Part shown: positions 26,665 to 34,950 of the stretch, in pieces | Position numbering within the stretch: position 1 is the stretch's first letter | Layout of the letters: every line of letters starts with the position of its first letter | DNA from: MWCO01 sp964488865 | GTDB taxonomy: Bacteria; Myxococcota_A; Polyangia; Polyangiales; Polyangiaceae | DNA: 64,000 nt | NCBI GenBank assembly: GCA_964488865.1 | Contig: CAZAWR010000040.1 | Coordinates: forward strand, 1 to 64,000 | Direction of reading: 5' to 3' | Notes under the pieces: model-generated | Told to the model about the DNA's origin: nothing | The model's database searches: none | Seen by the model: the letters and a program-made list of their open reading frames with translations, nothing else | Program-made: the position numbers and the translations under genes

Positions 26665-26929
26665 GGGGAGGGCATAGCGCGGAAGCGGGGGGACAAGGAA
26701 CTGGGAACGGGTGCCTCGGCCCGATTGAAGTGAGGGGGGGCAACTGCGAACTGAGCGGGATCACGTGGACGGAGCGCCAACGGGAACCGAGAATTCCGAA
26801 CGGAGGCGTTCTTTCGTTCCCTGCTGCCAGCTCCGCATTCACCAGCTTGGCTTCGGCTCTGTGCGACCCTGTTCGGGAACGCCTCGGAACTTGGCCAGCC
26901 TCCTTTGGCCGTCCTACGTGGAAACCGTG

Positions 26930-28123
26930 ATGCAACACCCGCGAGCCAAGGCAAGGCGGGTCGCAAGTCTTGCGGCCCTGTTCGTCTCCCTGGTCTGTGT
27001 GCACGCAGGAGCCGGCCCCAAGGTGGACATGGGCAAGGCCAAGCACACTGGTTCCCGCGTCACCGCCCCCACCTCTCAAGGCAATGGCGTGCTGACCCTC
27101 GACCCCAAGCTGCAGAGGGACGTGGAGACCTTGCTCCAGCGAGCTCGCGCACCGGAAGCGGCGGCCGTCGTGATCGACGTGCGTACCGGGCGGATTCTGG
27201 CGTGGTCGAGCGTGGACGGGAGAGGGCGGGACTTGGTGGCGGAGCCCTACGCGCCGCCTGCGAGTCTGTTCAAGGTGGTGACGGCAGCGGCCCTGCTCGA
27301 GGGCCACAAGGTCCCGACGAGCACGCGGCAATGCTACGTAGGCGGTCACCGCAACGTGTACCTGCGTGACCTGCGGAGCTCGGGGGCCGGGGGCGCCACG
27401 TGCTCGACGTTCGACACGGCGCTCGGCTTCAGCCAGAACATGGTGATGGCGGGCCTGGCCGTCCGCTTCCTCGACCCACCCAAGCTTCAGACCATGTCCG
27501 AGCGGTTGGGCTTCAACGGGTCCGTGCCCATCGACGTCGATGTCGGCGCCGGGTCGTCCCGGGTTCCCACGAGCGACGAGGGCATGGCCCGCGCCGCCGC
27601 GGGGTTTGGGCCTGGTACGCTGACGCCCCTCGAAGCGGCCTACATGATGACGATCGTGGCACGCGATGGCGAACGGCCTGCGCTTCGCCTGGTGGACCAC
27701 ATCACCGACCCCAGCGGTTCGACGAAGGAGCTTCCCGCCCCTTCCGTCGGGACCCGTCGCGCCATCAGCACGGCCACCGCGCGAAGCCTTCGCGAGATGC
27801 TCGAGGTCACGCCGCGGGAGGGCACTGCGTTCAACGCGTTCCGCGACCGCTCCGGGAAGCGCTACCTCGGTACGCGCTGCGGTGGCGGAAAGACCGGCAC
27901 CCTGTCTCGCGGCAAGCAGCCACGCCTTTTTTCTTGGTACGCGGGCTACGCACCCGCTCGCAACCCCGAGGTCGCCGTCGCCGTCATGCTTGCCAACGAG
28001 CAGCGCTGGTGGCGCAAGGGGCCCGAAGTGGCCCGCGACGTGCTCCGCGCTTACTTCGCTCACAAAAAGACCGCGGGAGTCACGCACCCCATTCGCCATG
28101 CCACGGCCCGCCGCGAGAAGTGA
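26930..28123 (+). CDS. secreted penicillin-binding transpeptidase-like protein
   Basis: A 397-residue protein with a signal peptide (LAALFVSLVCVHAGAG) and one transpeptidase domain, without a glycosyltransferase domain. The three active-site motifs are present: SLFK (Ser112 acylated, Lys115), SQN (168-170) and KTG (321-323, within GGGKTGTL). Family motifs DVRTGRILAWSS and GTLTPLEAAYMM also match class A/B PBP transpeptidase domains. It lacks the class B dimerisation domain, so it is shorter than PBP2/PBP3 and may be a beta-lactam-binding D,D-transpeptidase or an MrcA-like accessory enzyme. The ATG at 26930 is chosen because it starts the signal peptide. The 265 bp upstream (26665-26929) contain only short ggaac-type repeats and no gene that I can support. 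Confidence 0.85.
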   Translation: MQHPRAKARRVASLAALFVSLVCVHAGAGPKVDMGKAKHTGSRVTAPTSQGNGVLTLDPKLQRDVETLLQRARAPEAAAVVIDVRTGRILAWSSVDGRGRDLVAEPYAPPASLFKVVTAAALLEGHKVPTSTRQCYVGGHRNVYLRDLRSSGAGGATCSTFDTALGFSQNMVMAGLAVRFLDPPKLQTMSERLGFNGSVPIDVDVGAGSSRVPTSDEGMARAAAGFGPGTLTPLEAAYMMTIVARDGERPALRLVDHITDPSGSTKELPAPSVGTRRAISTATARSLREMLEVTPREGTAFNAFRDRSGKRYLGTRCGGGKTGTLSRGKQPRLFSWYAGYAPARNPEVAVAVMLANEQRWWRKGPEVARDVLRAYFAHKKTAGVTHPIRHATARREK

Positions 28124-28132
28124 TCGCGACGC

Positions 28133-28552
28133 TTACTCTCCGATGATCTTGACGAGCGCGCGCTTGCGCCGTCGCCCATCAAACTCTGCGTAGAAGATCT
28201 GTTCCCACGGCCCGAAGTCCAGGTCGCCGTCCGTCACCGCCACCACGACCTGCCGACCCATCACCTGGCGCTTCAAGTGCGCATCGCCATTGTCCTCACC
28301 CGTCCGGTTGTGCCGGTAGTGCGACGTCGGTGCGTGCGGGGCCAGCTTCTCGAGCCAGTCGTCGTAGTCCTGGATCAACCCCGGCTCGTCGTCGTTGATG
28401 TACACGCTCGCGGTGATGTGCATGGCGTTGACGAGGCACAGCCCTTCGCGGATCCCGCTCTCGCGCAGCGCCTCGCGGACACGCTGGGTGATGTTGATGT
28501 ACTCTCGACGGGACTTGGTTTCGAACCAGAGCTCCTTGCGAAACGACTTCAT
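28133..28552 (-). CDS. YjbQ family protein
   Basis: A 139-residue UPF0047/YjbQ protein with normal family length. Motifs include a start KSFRKELWFETKSRREYINIT, the metal-side HITASVYINDDEPGLIQDYDDWL, HYRHNRTGEDNGDAHLKRQVMG and the end TDGDLDFGPWEQIFYAEFDG. The His and Asp/Glu residues of the suggested metal site (HITAS, HYRHN, NGDAHLK, GPWEQI) are present. YjbQ can substitute weakly for thiamine phosphate synthase (ThiE), hence the frequent label 'secondary thiamine-phosphate synthase'. Its true role is unclear. The ATG at 28552 has gggag seven bases upstream; a longer start at 28588 adds 12 residues unlike the family. Confidence 0.92.
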   Translation of the reverse strand: MKSFRKELWFETKSRREYINITQRVREALRESGIREGLCLVNAMHITASVYINDDEPGLIQDYDDWLEKLAPHAPTSHYRHNRTGEDNGDAHLKRQVMGRQVVVAVTDGDLDFGPWEQIFYAEFDGRRRKRALVKIIGE

Positions 28553-28630
28553 GGGTGCTCCCTTTTCGTGTGAGGACGTCAGGACCATGCAGCGCGACCC
28601 CCGCCCTCGTCAACGCATCCAAGGAAGTGC

Positions 28631-28942
28631 ATGATGACGAGAGACCCCAATCCCAAGGCGAGCAAAGCGCAGGGCGTGCGGCGCGCCCTTCCTGTCGTGG
28701 ACGCGGCTGCGGCGCAGGGGGAGGCGTGCTCGACGTGCCGGAGCAACGACTGGATCTGGGACGAGGAGATCGAGCTGGTTCGTCAGATGGTCGCGGTCAA
28801 GCAGAAGGTCCGCGATGCACGCAAGGTGGGAGACCTCACTGGGGTGACCGCGCTGCGCGAGGAGTTCACGTCGTTGCGCGCGAGGATGGAGAAGGTACGG
28901 CGTCAGCGGCTCGATAGCCTCGGCCACGTCGACTACGACTGA
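28631..28942 (+). CDS. small coiled-coil protein with a CxxC motif
   Basis: A 103-residue protein of unknown function. A basic start (TRDPNPKASKAQGVRRALP) precedes CSTC near residue 33-36, a single CxxC. The rest is charged helix (EEIELVRQMVAVKQKVRDAR ... ALREEFTSLRARMEKVRRQR), likely a coiled coil of two heptad blocks. A small dimeric zinc- or redox-linked adaptor would fit, but nothing specific supports it. It ends 3 bp before the 3' end of the acyl-CoA dehydrogenase gene on the opposite strand. Codon pattern and position between two solid genes support it being real. Confidence 0.6.
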   Translation: MMTRDPNPKASKAQGVRRALPVVDAAAAQGEACSTCRSNDWIWDEEIELVRQMVAVKQKVRDARKVGDLTGVTALREEFTSLRARMEKVRRQRLDSLGHVDYD

Positions 28943-28945
28943 GCC

Positions 28946-30121
28946 CTACCGGAACGCCCGTGCCAGGTCCCGGGTGATGTTCTTCTGCATCGCCTCGTTC
29001 GTGCCGCCGCCGATGGACAGCAAGATGGCGTCGCGCATCAGGCGTTCCACGGGGTAGTCTCGGGTGTAACCGTAGCCGCCGAGCACCTGGATGGCGTTGC
29101 GAGCCACCATCTCACCGATGCCCGTGGCGACGAGCTTGGAGGCCGCCGCGCCAAGGCTCTCGCGGCGCTCGGGGGACACGCGAAGGGCAGTCGCGTACAC
29201 GAGCGCCCGTGCGGCCTGGGTGTGGGCGAAGGACTCCGAAACGAGCCGCTGGATCTGTCCGAACTCGGATAGTGGCTGACCGAAGGCCTTGCGCTCCTCC
29301 GCGGCGTAGCGGGTCATGACGTCGCAGCATCGCAGGGCAATTCCCACGGACTGGGCCGCGAGGGTGAGACGCTCGATCTCGAGGTTGCGCATCATGTGCA
29401 CGAGGGCGCCTCCCTCGGCCCCGAGCAGGTTGTCCGCCGGCACCTCCATGTCCTCGAACACCAGGCACGAGGTCGGCGACGCGCGCATTCCCATCTTCGA
29501 CTCCTTCTTGCCCACCGAGAAGCCCGGGTAGGTGCTCTCGATGACGAAGGAGCTCACGTCCTTGGGGCCGTCGCCGGTCTTCGCATACACGAGGAAGACG
29601 GTGCCCTGGGGGCCGTTCGTGATGAACTGCTTGGAGCCGTTGAGCACGTAGCGGTCGCCCTTGCGCACGGCCCGCGTTCGCATGGCGAGCACGTCGGTGC
29701 CTGCCTCGGGTTCCGTCATGGCCATGCCGGCAATCCAGGTGCCGTCGATGACCTTCGGCAGGTAGCGCTCGCGCTGGGAAGCGTTGCTGCAGTGGTAGAA
29801 GTTGTTGACGAACAACACCTCGTGGGCGAGGAACGACAGGGTCAGGGCGGGGTCGAAGCGCGAAAGCTCCTCGTGCACCAGCACGCTCGCGGTGGCGTCC
29901 ATGCCGGCCCCGCCATCCTCCTCCGGAACCGTCAGCCCAAAGAGCCCCAGCTCGGTGGCGAAGCGACGGAACAGCTCGTCGTTGAACTTCTCCTGCTCGT
30001 CATGCGCGGCAGCCTGGCCGTCCAGCTCCGTCTCGGCGAAGCGACGGACTGTTTCGCGGAGTTGCTTGTGCTCCTCGGTGGGGTTGAAGATGTCGAACAC
30101 GTTTTCCACGGATCCCTCCAT
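28946..30121 (-). CDS. acyl-CoA dehydrogenase (isovaleryl-CoA dehydrogenase-like)
   Basis: A 391-residue FAD-dependent acyl-CoA dehydrogenase. It shows the acyl-binding AMTEPEAGTD, the KQFITNGPQ segment, and the C-terminal FAD/tetramer motif QVLGGYGYTRDYPVERLMRD. The residue corresponding to the MCAD catalytic Glu376 is Gly (IGGGTNEAMQ), as in isovaleryl-CoA dehydrogenases. In those enzymes the base sits in helix G; the LEIERLTLAAQ segment here carries a matching Glu. This suggests a branched-chain acyl-CoA substrate such as isovaleryl-CoA, which I hold as inference. I chose the ATG at 30121 because it gives family length; an in-frame ATG at 30166 is also possible. Confidence 0.9.
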   Translation of the reverse strand: MEGSVENVFDIFNPTEEHKQLRETVRRFAETELDGQAAAHDEQEKFNDELFRRFATELGLFGLTVPEEDGGAGMDATASVLVHEELSRFDPALTLSFLAHEVLFVNNFYHCSNASQRERYLPKVIDGTWIAGMAMTEPEAGTDVLAMRTRAVRKGDRYVLNGSKQFITNGPQGTVFLVYAKTGDGPKDVSSFVIESTYPGFSVGKKESKMGMRASPTSCLVFEDMEVPADNLLGAEGGALVHMMRNLEIERLTLAAQSVGIALRCCDVMTRYAAEERKAFGQPLSEFGQIQRLVSESFAHTQAARALVYATALRVSPERRESLGAAASKLVATGIGEMVARNAIQVLGGYGYTRDYPVERLMRDAILLSIGGGTNEAMQKNITRDLARAFR

Positions 30122-30247
30122 GCCGTGCCGTCTTCGCGCTCCCCCTGCTTGCCAGGGCGTCGACACGGGTTGAGAAAGGTCCTAGTCCCCCGAGCGCGCA
30201 GGTGCAATCCGAGTCGTGGAACCCAGATCCGGAGCCATCAGAGTTGG

Positions 30248-30275
30248 CCGCAGATTCCGCAGAGAGCCGCAGATG
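30248..30275. repeat. short ccgcagatt-type tandem repeat
   Basis: Three ccgcaga copies start at 30248, 30257 and 30267 (spacing 9 and 10 bp). Imperfect runs of this type are common intergenic repeats in environmental bacterial genomes. It lies in the 212-bp gap 30122-30333, where I see no gene. Confidence 0.5.
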
Positions 30276-30333
30276 GTTTCGTTGCTTGTGCGGATGTGGG
30301 TAGCTGCTTGGCGACGGGTTGTCCGTCCGAACC

Positions 30334-30582
30334 ATGCTGGGGTCCGTCGGGCCGATGGAGCTGGTTCTGATTGGGCTGGTCGTGTTGCTCATCTTGGGGG
30401 CGGGACGAAGAGGGCGCTCGAGGCAAGCGAAGACGAGAGTGGGCGAATCCTGGGGGGCTCTCCACGAAGGCGAGGCGCGGTTTCGAACAGGTCTGTGGAT
30501 CAACCCCTTGCGGTTTCCCGCCAACGGGCAGAGCCTCGTGTCATGGATCCGCGTGAAGGGGGTATCTCGCCGGAGGAAATGA
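30334..30582 (+). CDS. possible degenerate TatA-like micro-protein
   Basis: An 82-residue frame whose first 25 residues (MLGSVGPMELVLIGLVVLL then ILGAGR) look like a TatA/TatE N-terminus: the G-PMEL start, a ~15-residue hydrophobic helix and a hinge. The amphipathic helix expected next (LPELGRSLGKA-like) is absent, replaced by a basic stretch (RRGRSRQAKTRVGESW). The stop overlaps the start of the following SDR gene as ATGA, which favours real, coupled translation. Alternatives are a decayed or frameshifted tatA, or a chance frame. The true Tat genes are not in this window. Confidence 0.4.
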   Translation: MLGSVGPMELVLIGLVVLLILGAGRRGRSRQAKTRVGESWGALHEGEARFRTGLWINPLRFPANGQSLVSWIRVKGVSRRRK

Positions 30583-31550
30583 GCCCGGTGCTGTTGACGG
30601 GCGCCACAGGGTTCGTAGGCAAGCACGTGCTGCCCGCGCTGCTGGCCGCAGGCTATGCCGTGCGGTGCGCGAGCCGCCGACCCTCTCGCGCGGCTCGCGA
30701 AGACGACCCCGTACGGTGGGTCGAGCTCGATGTCGGGCGGACCGACACGATGGGGCCCGCGCTTCGTGGCGTGCGCTCCGTGATCTTCCTCGTGCACGGG
30801 ATGGGCGAGTCCGGCGACTACGAGCAGCGGGAGCGGGAGTCCGCCCTTCGTTTCATCGAGGAGGCGGACCGCGCTGGCGTTCGACGCATCGTGTACCTCG
30901 GAGGCGTCGCCCCAAAGGGAGAACCCTCGAAGCACCTTCGCAGCAGGCTCGCCACCGGGGAGATCCTGCGCAGCGGGCCCGTGCCCACCGTAGAGCTGCG
31001 AGCAAGCATGATCGTAGGAGCGGGCAGCGAGAGCTGGCGGATCGTGCGCGACCTCGCCATGCGCCTGCCCGCCATGCTCCTTCCCTCCTGGCTCCGCACG
31101 CGGTCCCAGCCCATTGCCATCGAAGACGTCGTGGTCGCCCTCGTCCACTGCCTCGCCATCCCCGACGAAAAGGTGGGTTGCTACGACCTGCCCGGACCCG
31201 AAACCCTGACCGCGAAGGAGATCCTCTTCCGCATCGCGCGCCTGCGAGGGATGCAGCCGTGGGTGATCAACGTCCCCGTCCTGAGCCCTCAGCTCTCGAG
31301 CTACTGGCTCAAGCTGGTGACCCGCGCGAACTTCCGCGTCGCTCAACAGCTGGTCCATGGGTTGACCAGCGACCTGATCGCGCCCGACGATGGCTTCTGG
31401 CGATTGCTCCCGGACCACCCGCGACGGAGCTTCGACGAGGCCGCGCGGCGGGCGTTGCACGACGAGGAAGCAAGCGTGCCGCTCAAGGGCAAGGCCTTTG
31501 AGACGGTCGTCCGGTTCGTGAGCCGGAGAGTCGAGCGTCCGGACACGTGA
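30579..31550 (+). CDS. atypical SDR, NAD(P)-binding protein
   Basis: A 323-residue NAD(P)-binding protein of the atypical SDR type (NmrA/NDUFA9-like group). The cofactor motif is LLTGATGFVGKHVLPALLAAG at the N-terminus. A second region EADRAGVRRIVYLGGVAP follows, and the classical Tyr-x3-Lys is not visible in the usual place. The C-terminal part (PGPETLTAKEILFRIARLRG) resembles nucleotide-sugar/complex-I-associated SDRs. The preferred start at 30579 (ggagga just upstream) gives the ATG overlapping the preceding micro-ORF; 30543 is an alternative. The stop overlaps the next gene's GTG as GTGA, so translation of the two is coupled. Substrate unknown. Confidence 0.8.
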   Translation: MSPVLLTGATGFVGKHVLPALLAAGYAVRCASRRPSRAAREDDPVRWVELDVGRTDTMGPALRGVRSVIFLVHGMGESGDYEQRERESALRFIEEADRAGVRRIVYLGGVAPKGEPSKHLRSRLATGEILRSGPVPTVELRASMIVGAGSESWRIVRDLAMRLPAMLLPSWLRTRSQPIAIEDVVVALVHCLAIPDEKVGCYDLPGPETLTAKEILFRIARLRGMQPWVINVPVLSPQLSSYWLKLVTRANFRVAQQLVHGLTSDLIAPDDGFWRLLPDHPRRSFDEAARRALHDEEASVPLKGKAFETVVRFVSRRVERPDT

Positions 31551-32173
31551 TTCCGCGCTGGCAGCAAGTCGCGATCGTCCTTTCGGCGACGATCGGTTGG
31601 CCTCTTGCGATGTCCCGGTGGTGGGTAGCGGACTTCTATGTCGCGCTGGGGGTGCTTGCGCCGTTGCTGGCGGTGGCTTGTTTGGTGGCAGGTCGGCGCC
31701 GGCTCCGAAGCTGGTTCGTGGCGGACGGTCGCGCGGTGGCTTTCGGGCTGTTGGGTGGTGGGGTCCAGGCGGTCCTGACGCACGTGGGCTACGGGCTTCT
31801 GGCGTCGAAGGTCCCGGCGTTGCGAGAGCAAGTGGTCGCTCTGTACGCGCTGATGGGCACGGGACTGGGGCCGATGCGTGCGCTGCCGATCCTCGTGGTT
31901 GCCGTCGTGGTGGAGGAATTGGTGTGGCGGGGGATGGCCTTGGAGGGGGCGGAGTCGGACCGTGGGTGGTGGGGCTACGGGCTGGTTTCGGTCTGTCTTT
32001 ATACCCTCGCGCAGGCAGGCTCCGGGTCTTGGGCGCTGGCGCTCACAGCGTTCGGGTGCGGGTGGGTCTGGTGGGCGGCCCGACGATGGGGTCGCTCCCT
32101 CACGACGCCGGTCCTCATGCATTTGACCTGGAGCTTGATCGTGCTGGTGTTCGTTCCCTTGGAGTCCACGTAG
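31547..32173 (+). CDS. CPBP-family intramembrane protease
   Basis: A 208-residue polytopic membrane protein starting at GTG, overlapping the preceding gene by four bases. It has about six hydrophobic helices. The CPBP (CAAX protease and bacteriocin-processing) motif EELVWRG near residue 124 is present with both Glu and the Arg. A later helix with TPVLMHLTWSL provides the second-motif His. Some myxobacterial CPBP proteases are the myxosortases thought to process MYXO-CTERM proteins. Such a protein is encoded at 6815-8194, but many CPBP proteins do other things, so that link is only a hypothesis. It is followed by the crotonyl-CoA reductase gene after 94 bp. Confidence 0.82.
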   Translation: MIPRWQQVAIVLSATIGWPLAMSRWWVADFYVALGVLAPLLAVACLVAGRRRLRSWFVADGRAVAFGLLGGGVQAVLTHVGYGLLASKVPALREQVVALYALMGTGLGPMRALPILVVAVVVEELVWRGMALEGAESDRGWWGYGLVSVCLYTLAQAGSGSWALALTAFGCGWVWWAARRWGRSLTTPVLMHLTWSLIVLVFVPLEST

Positions 32174-32267
32174 CCCGGTTCTGCGACCGTCTGTCCCGCT
32201 CGTGCATCGTAGGGTGAGCCGGCGTGTGGACCGGAAGGGCATGTACCTCGCTGCACGGAGTCAAGGA

Positions 32268-34046
32268 ATGAAGAAGGATCTGTACGACGTAGGACAAGCG
32301 CCTCCCCTGGGAGAGGTGCCGACCAAGATGCACGCCTGGCTGATCCGGCCGGAACGTTTCGGTGAACCCCGCAAGGCGTTCCAGCAGGAAGTCGTCGACG
32401 TGCCCGACGTGGCGGACGACGAGGTGCTGGTGTACGTGATGGCGGCGGGGGTGAATTACAACAACGTGTGGGCGGGTCTGGGCGTGCCGATCGACGTGAT
32501 TGGGACGCGGAACAAGGCGGGTGAGCCGGAGCGGTTCCATATCGGCGGAAGCGACGCGAGTGGCATCGTCTACAAGGTGGGCAAGAAGGTGCGGAGCGTG
32601 AAGGTCGGGGACGAGGTCGTGCTCCACTGCGGCCAGTGGAAGCAAGACTGTCCGACGGTGGAGGCGGGAGGGGACCCGATGTACTCGCCGACGTTCCGGA
32701 TCTGGGGATACGAGACCAACTGGGGCAGCTTCGCCCAGTTCGCGAAGGTGCAGGACCACCAGTGCTTGCCCAAGCCCAAGCATCTGACGTGGGAAGAGTC
32801 CGCGGCGTACATGTTGGTGGGGGCGACGGCGGAGCGGATGCTGATGGGATGGGAGGAGCATGCGCTTCGGAAGGACGACGTCGTGTTGGTGTGGGGAGGG
32901 GCGGGCGGGCTCGGGTCGATGGCGATTCAGATCGCGCGGGCGCGCGGCGCGGTACCGGTGGCGGTGGTGTCGAGCGATGACAAGTTCGACTACTGCATGA
33001 GCCTTGGGGCCAAGGGGTGCATCAACCGCAAGAAGTTCGACCACTGGGGGATGTTGCCGCATTGGAAGGACAACGTGGGCTATGCGCAGTGGCTCAAGGG
33101 GGTTCGGTCCTTCGGCAAAGCGATCTGGGATGTGCTCGGGGAGAAGAAGAACCCGCGTGTGGTCTTTGAGCACCCGGGCGAGTACACGATTCCGACCTCG
33201 ATCTTCGTGTGTGACACCGGCGGGACGGTAGCGATCTGCGCGGGGACCACGGGGTACAACGCGACGGTGGATCTCAGATACTTGTGGATGAGGCAGAAGC
33301 GGCTGCAGGGGTCGCACTTCGCGAACGACGAGCAGTCGAAGTCGCTCAACGACTTGGTGATCGAGGGCAAGGTGGACCCGTGTTTGTCGCGTACGTTCCG
33401 GTACGAGGATCTGCCGGAGTCGCACCAATTGATGCACGAGAACAAACACCCGCACGGGAACATGTCGATCCTCGTGGGGGCGACGGAGTTGGGAACGGGT
33501 GTGACGGCGAGCCTACCTTCGGTGCCGTCGGTGGGCAGGACGTTCCCGGTGGCGGAGCCGGAGGAGGTGTACGCGCGACCTCGGCCGGAACCGGAGGCGG
33601 ACGGGTTGGTGGCGGATGACCGTCCGGTGCGGGAGTTGATGCACGAGGGGGTGGTGACGTGCGGGTCGGAGGCGACGGTGGATCAGATCGCGACGCTGCT
33701 TCTGGACCGCAAGATCCACGCCGTGGTGGTGGTGGATGGGTTGCGCAACGCGGTGGGGGTGGTGTCCCAGACAGACCTGGTGCTGGCGCGACAAGGTCGT
33801 GACCCAGGGACGTTCCGGGCGATGCGAGCGCGGGACATCATGACGCCCGACCTAGTTGCGTGTGAACCGGGCACGTCGATCACCGAGGCGGTGACGATGA
33901 TGACGAGCCGTCGGATTCATCGGTTGGTGGTGCTGGACTTGACGGGAGGCAAGCAGGAGCCGGTGGGGGTCGTGTCCATGACAGACATTGTGCGGAGCAT
34001 GATGGGGGGAGGTTCGGACGGGGCGCCCTACGAGGACCCGGCCTGA
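32268..34046 (+). CDS. ccr: crotonyl-CoA carboxylase/reductase fused to tandem CBS domains
   Basis: A 592-residue protein. Residues 1-430 are a full crotonyl-CoA carboxylase/reductase: start MKKDLYDVGQAPPLGEVP, the CO2/substrate motifs AGVNYNNVWAGLG and IWGYETNWGSFAQF, the NADPH loop VWGGAGGLGSMAIQ, INRKKFDHWG, FEHPGEYTIP, and QGSHFAN with the family His. This enzyme converts crotonyl-CoA, CO2 and NADPH to ethylmalonyl-CoA, the entry step of the ethylmalonyl-CoA pathway and an extender-unit source. From about residue 455 the protein adds two CBS domains (VRELMHEGVVTCGSEATVD, RARDIMTPDLVACEPG) before a short tail. CBS pairs normally sense adenine nucleotides, so allosteric control is likely. 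The ATG at 32268 matches family starts; one at 32241 is possible. Confidence 0.93.
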   Translation: MKKDLYDVGQAPPLGEVPTKMHAWLIRPERFGEPRKAFQQEVVDVPDVADDEVLVYVMAAGVNYNNVWAGLGVPIDVIGTRNKAGEPERFHIGGSDASGIVYKVGKKVRSVKVGDEVVLHCGQWKQDCPTVEAGGDPMYSPTFRIWGYETNWGSFAQFAKVQDHQCLPKPKHLTWEESAAYMLVGATAERMLMGWEEHALRKDDVVLVWGGAGGLGSMAIQIARARGAVPVAVVSSDDKFDYCMSLGAKGCINRKKFDHWGMLPHWKDNVGYAQWLKGVRSFGKAIWDVLGEKKNPRVVFEHPGEYTIPTSIFVCDTGGTVAICAGTTGYNATVDLRYLWMRQKRLQGSHFANDEQSKSLNDLVIEGKVDPCLSRTFRYEDLPESHQLMHENKHPHGNMSILVGATELGTGVTASLPSVPSVGRTFPVAEPEEVYARPRPEPEADGLVADDRPVRELMHEGVVTCGSEATVDQIATLLLDRKIHAVVVVDGLRNAVGVVSQTDLVLARQGRDPGTFRAMRARDIMTPDLVACEPGTSITEAVTMMTSRRIHRLVVLDLTGGKQEPVGVVSMTDIVRSMMGGGSDGAPYEDPA

Positions 34047-34188
34047 CGTTCTCCTGACATTCTCGGCCAACCGAGGGTCGGACCGGAGCAACGGCGTACC
34101 GTTGACCTTTGGATTCCCTTGTCAGCGGAACATAGAGGTCCCGCGCGAGAATCGTTTGAACATGCGCTCGCGCGTGGCAACATGAATC

Positions 34189-34208
34189 ACACAGTGATTT
34201 CAGTGTGT
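34189..34208. promoter_or_regulatory. imperfect palindrome, candidate operator
   Basis: ACACAGTGA-TT-TCAGTGTGT is a 9-bp half-site dyad with a single mismatch, about 85 bp before the start of the 34294 gene. It lies in a 247-bp gap that is more AT-rich than its surroundings, where a promoter is expected. I see no gene in 34047-34293. The binding protein is unknown. Confidence 0.45.
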
Positions 34209-34293
34209 AACTAACCTTCGCGGCTCAGAACGGATCTTGTTCCGGATCCCTAGCTCTTCTAGCCACTGAAGATTTTCCACAGGTGCCCCTGAC

Positions 34294-34851
34294 GTGGCCT
34301 ATGCTCTCCCCCTCACGTTCGATCGACGGCTGGTCCTGTTTCCCCAGGGTCAGTTGGCGGGGGAGGAACAGCGAGCCCGCTGCGACGAGCTCATCCTGTG
34401 GTGCGGTGGTGACGTGGGCAGGGTCATCGATGCGCCCGTCGACACGGTGGACGCGTTCGCGTCGTTCCTTCAGCGGATCAGGGGGGTACGGGACGGCAGC
34501 GAGCAGGTGTTGGTCGTGCTCACGAACACGAATCCCCTGGCCCTCACCGTGGTGGACCTGCGCCGTCGTCTCGAAGCCCGGTTGCCGTCGCTTCGGACGG
34601 CTCGCTGGCTGATCTTTGTCGATCCCGAGTCGGACCCATTCTTCGAGTCGTCGGCCTTGCGGCTTGGTCACCTGACGGGCCCGATGCAGGAGGCCCCCCT
34701 GTGGATTGGCCCTCAGGATTCCCCGTACATGGTGCTCAGCGCGCGGGTCCGTGAGCGTCGGTTCGTCTGTCAGGCTCTGGACGAGCTGGACGAGGCGGTG
34801 TTGTCGAGGTCTGGGGAGCGGATGCTGGCGATTCAGCGACCTGGGCGGTGA
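34294..34851 (+). CDS. unknown protein upstream of yajC
   Basis: A 185-residue soluble protein starting at GTG. There is no signal peptide or membrane helix. The pattern of alternating strands and helices (RRLVLFPQGQLAGEEQRARC, EQVLVVLTNTNPLALTVVDL, ARWLIFVDPESDPFF) suggests an alpha/beta fold, but I recognise no family motif. The expected start for the yajC transcript may lie within this gene's 3' region, since only 99 bp separate its stop from yajC. Its place at the head of the secretion operon could be functional or only positional. Confidence 0.65.
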   Translation: MAYALPLTFDRRLVLFPQGQLAGEEQRARCDELILWCGGDVGRVIDAPVDTVDAFASFLQRIRGVRDGSEQVLVVLTNTNPLALTVVDLRRRLEARLPSLRTARWLIFVDPESDPFFESSALRLGHLTGPMQEAPLWIGPQDSPYMVLSARVRERRFVCQALDELDEAVLSRSGERMLAIQRPGR

Positions 34852-34950
34852 GGTTCGCCGTCCCGGACAAGCGGAATCTTCAGGGAGCCACTTCGGCCCG
34901 GTTGCGCGTCGCGACGGAAGCCGCTATAGCCCGCAATCCCCGGAGGCACC

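Noticed and set aside
28133..28588. Start of the YjbQ gene at 28588
   Set aside because: The start at 28552 has gggag at proper distance and matches the family N-terminus. The extra 12 residues do not.
30216..30578. An upstream extension of the SDR gene to 30216
   Set aside because: The added residues are Arg-rich and unlike an SDR N-terminus. The cofactor motif begins right after 30579.
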